From positions 1 through 63,030 of the forward strand of contig JAFEAO010000013.1 in NCBI GenBank assembly GCA_018266375.1: DNA of 63,030 nt, in the 5' to 3' direction. The notes beneath the pieces were generated by a model, which was not told the origin of the DNA, ran no database searches, and was given only the letters and a program-made list of their open reading frames with translations. Shown here piece after piece: positions 60,925 to 63,030 of the stretch; position 1 is the stretch's first letter; every line of letters begins with the position of its first letter. The DNA is from Bdellovibrionales bacterium. GTDB taxonomy: Bacteria; Bdellovibrionota; UBA1018; CAIMNF01. Position numbers and translations under genes: made by a program.

Positions 60925-61863
60925 ATGGCGAACGACTTCTATACAGTGATGATCATTCCTTCAAACGCGTCCAAAGCGCGGCAAATCCACGTGCCAGCTT
61001 GGGCCGTTCGTGCGGGCTTGGTCGTCCTCCCCATCTTAGTCTTGATCGGGATCACGCTCCTGATGGATTACCGCTTTGTCGCAAACCAGGTGTTTGAAAA
61101 CCGGGAGCTCCAAGCGGAGAACCGCCGCTTGCGCCAGTCGGTGCAACTCTACCAAAACCGGATGGACTCACTCGAAGCCTCTATCGAACGCATCGAGAAC
61201 TTTTCGGCACGCTTGAAGATGATCACGAACCTCATGGACCGTGACGCTCTGTCGAAGGCGATCGAGCTTCCCCTTCCGAACGCGAGCTCCGTGACCTCCC
61301 TCAACCATGAACTGGGTGAAAACGAAAAACCGCTCACTCGCGAGGAAATCGAGCTCCGCGAATCCGTCGACAATCATTTCGAAAAACTCACGACCGAGTC
61401 GCTCACACTCGAACAGAGCTTGCATGATCTCTACGAGCTTCTCTCGGATCAAAAATCATTTTTGAACGCGCTCCCCACCAAAAAACCGGCCGATGGCATT
61501 TTCAGCTCGGGATTCGGCGTGCGTGTCTCGCCTTTCGGCGACGGCGTAGAAAAGATGCACGAGGGCCTCGACATCGCGAACGGCACTGGCACACCCATCA
61601 AGGCACCCGCCCAAGCCTCCGTGGTTTTTGCCGGCCGCAAATCGGGCTACGGCCAGATCGTGATTCTCGACCATGGTTACGGCCTCGAGACCTGGTACGG
61701 CCACACTTCAAAAATTTTAGTTAAACCGGGGCAGCTCGTTCATCGCGGTCAGACGATCGCTTTGATCGGAAACTCGGGACATTCGACAGGCTCGCACGTG
61801 CATTACGAAGTGCGCGTGCACGGAATACCGGTTGATCCGCTCAATTATATTCTGGAAAATTAA
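60925..61863 (+). CDS. Membrane-anchored M23 peptidase with coiled coil
   Basis: 312 aa. One membrane helix (VVLPILVLIGITLLM) near residue 40, then a coiled coil (about 60-95: ELQAENRRLRQSVQLYQNRM) and a LytM/M23 domain from about residue 190 with zinc ligands HEGLDIA (HxxxD) and HVHYE (HxH). It should cut peptidoglycan peptide bonds. In line with the phosphatase upstream and secA downstream. Confidence 0.93.
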   Translation: MANDFYTVMIIPSNASKARQIHVPAWAVRAGLVVLPILVLIGITLLMDYRFVANQVFENRELQAENRRLRQSVQLYQNRMDSLEASIERIENFSARLKMITNLMDRDALSKAIELPLPNASSVTSLNHELGENEKPLTREEIELRESVDNHFEKLTTESLTLEQSLHDLYELLSDQKSFLNALPTKKPADGIFSSGFGVRVSPFGDGVEKMHEGLDIANGTGTPIKAPAQASVVFAGRKSGYGQIVILDHGYGLETWYGHTSKILVKPGQLVHRGQTIALIGNSGHSTGSHVHYEVRVHGIPVDPLNYILEN

Positions 61864-61921
61864 TCGGTTATTTTAAACACGCAAAATTGGCAAAATACAG
61901 AAAGAAACCACAAAGGCATCC

Positions 61922-63030
61922 ATGATCGACAAGATTAGCAACATTGGTAAAAAAATCTTTGGAACGCAGAACGACCGCGAGCTCAAAACGATCTATCCGA
62001 TCGTCAACCGCATTAACGAACTCGAATCGAAGTTTAAAGCGCTTTCAAACGACGACCTTAAAGGGCAGACGGCAAAGTTCCGTGAGCGCATGGCTCGAGG
62101 CGAATCTCTCGATTCAGTTTTGCCGGAAGCGTTTGCCACCGTTCGCGAAGCCGCTTGGCGCGTGATCGGTCAACGCCACTATGACGTGCAGATAATCGGC
62201 GGGATCACTCTCCACCGCGGCCGTATCGCCGAGATGAAAACCGGTGAAGGTAAAACCCTCGTGGCGACCCTTCCTTGCTACACCAACGCCCTCACCGGCA
62301 AAGGCGTCCACGTCATCACGGTCAACGATTACCTCGCTCGCCGGGACTCCGAGTGGATGGGTCGCGTGCACGGCTTCTTAGGAATGAGCACCGGCATCAT
62401 CGTCCACGGTCTCAACGACCGCGAGCGCCAAGCCAATTACCGCTGCGACATCACTTACGGCACCAACAACGAATTCGGCTTCGACTACCTTCGCGACAAC
62501 ATGAAGTTCCGTCTCGAGGATTACGTTCAGCGCGAACTCAACTACGCGATCATCGACGAAGTGGACTCGATCTTGGTCGACGAGGCTCGTACGCCCCTCA
62601 TTATTTCAGGTCCATCGGAAGACTCGACCGAACTTTACTACATCATCGACCGCCAGATCCGCTCGGACGGCGGCCTGGTAAAAGACGTCGATTACACCGT
62701 CGACGAGAAGTCAAAAACCGCGGTTCTCACCGAATCGGGCGTCGACAAGATGGAAAGCCGCTTGGGCGTGAAAAACCTTTACGATCCGGCAAACATCGAG
62801 CTCCTCCACCACGTCAACCAAGGCTTGCGTGCGCACGTTCTTTATCATCTCGACGTCGAGTACGTGATCAAAGACGGCGAAATCTGCATCGTCGACGAGT
62901 TTACCGGCCGGTTGATGCCCGGACGGAGATGGAGCGACGGTCTCCACCAGGCGATCGAGGCTAAAGAAGGCGTAAAGATCGAGAGCGAAAACCAAACGCT
63001 CGCGACGATCACCTTCCAAAACTATTTCCG
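61922..63030 (+). CDS. secA: Preprotein translocase ATPase SecA (3' truncated by window end)
   Basis: The first 369 codons are present, from ATG 61922. Walker A region [15 protein letters not shown], the [15 protein letters not shown]alker B and following segment, [14 protein letters not shown] and [36 protein letters not shown] are diagnostic of SecA. It drives protein export through SecYEG. The N-terminal region is typical, so the start is secure. Confidence 0.97.
   Translation, partial: MIDKISNIGKKIFGTQNDRELKTIYPIVNRINELESKFKALSNDDLKGQTAKFRERMARGESLDSVLPEAFATVREAAWRVIGQRHYDVQIIGGITLHRGRIAEMKTGEGKTLVATLPCYTNALTGKGVHVITVNDYLARRDSEWMGRVHGFLGMSTGIIVHGLNDRERQANYRCDITYGTNNEFGFDYLRDNMKFRLEDYVQRELNYAIIDEVDSILVDEARTPLIISGPSEDSTELYYIIDRQIRSDGGLVKDVDYTVDEKSKTAVLTESGVDKMESRLGVKNLYDPANIELLHHVNQGLRAHVLYHLDVEYVIKDGEICIVDEFTGRLMPGRRWSDGLHQAIEAKEGVKIESENQTLATITFQNYF

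Noticed and set aside
1..63030. CRISPR arrays, tRNA and rRNA genes, insertion sequences
   Set aside because: No regularly spaced repeat array, no tRNA besides the tmRNA domain and no transposase gene was found by eye; short degraded copies cannot be excluded.

Overview
The window is one contiguous stretch of a Gram-negative chromosome that mixes core genes with a small accessory block. The organism looks like a member of the Bdellovibrionota/Oligoflexia or a close relative. Reasons are the many small exported proteins of unknown family, several exported proteases and outer-membrane beta-barrel-like proteins, a B12-dependent class II ribonucleotide reductase, the prkA-yhbH-spoVR trio in a genome without sporulation genes in view, and a tmRNA tag ending in YALAA. 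This placement is inference; no rRNA is present to test it.

Bases 1-6150 are a defence island. It holds a 5'-truncated DRHyd/nucleoside-deoxyribosyltransferase-like gene joined to an apparently unpaired type I methyltransferase gene (hsdM). Next comes a divergent arrangement: an ImmA/IrrE-type zinc peptidase and an XRE repressor (CapP/CapH-like) on the minus strand, facing a small Myb/SANT-like protein, a CD-NTase and a Cap15-type 2TM-beta-barrel effector on the plus strand. Together these look like a short CBASS anti-phage system with its damage-responsive switch, with a palindromic operator candidate between the two arms. A second XRE gene and a gene remnant follow. The island stops at the 3' end of ssrA (tmRNA, 6158-6509, minus strand), a common integration target.

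Bases 6500-31000 hold transport, regulation and exported proteins: a LysE/ArgO exporter; a MoxR-vWA pair with a 10-base A tract at the junction that may allow a frameshifted fusion; two divergent APC permeases; a FecR-domain envelope protein divergent from an RsbU-like phosphatase; a LysR regulator; a deoxyhypusine-synthase-like gene; TrhO; and a three-gene operon of a papain-like protein and two exported BPL_N/GATase-like proteins.

Bases 31000-49000 hold housekeeping genes: family 5 uracil-DNA glycosylase, RsuA-type pseudouridine synthase, peroxiredoxin, PAP2, cysE-fabI, an RluA-type synthase, a trypsin-like protease, a methyltransferase, PEP carboxylase with an altered motif, a 1.2-kaa exported coiled-coil protein, and nrdJ with paired NrdR-box-like sites in its leader. 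Bases 48600-63030 hold ppk1, an outer-membrane-like protein, spoVR-yhbH-prkA, an exported ClpB-like double AAA+ protein, an App1-like phosphatase, a PP2C phosphatase, an M23 peptidase and the first part of secA, which runs off the right edge.
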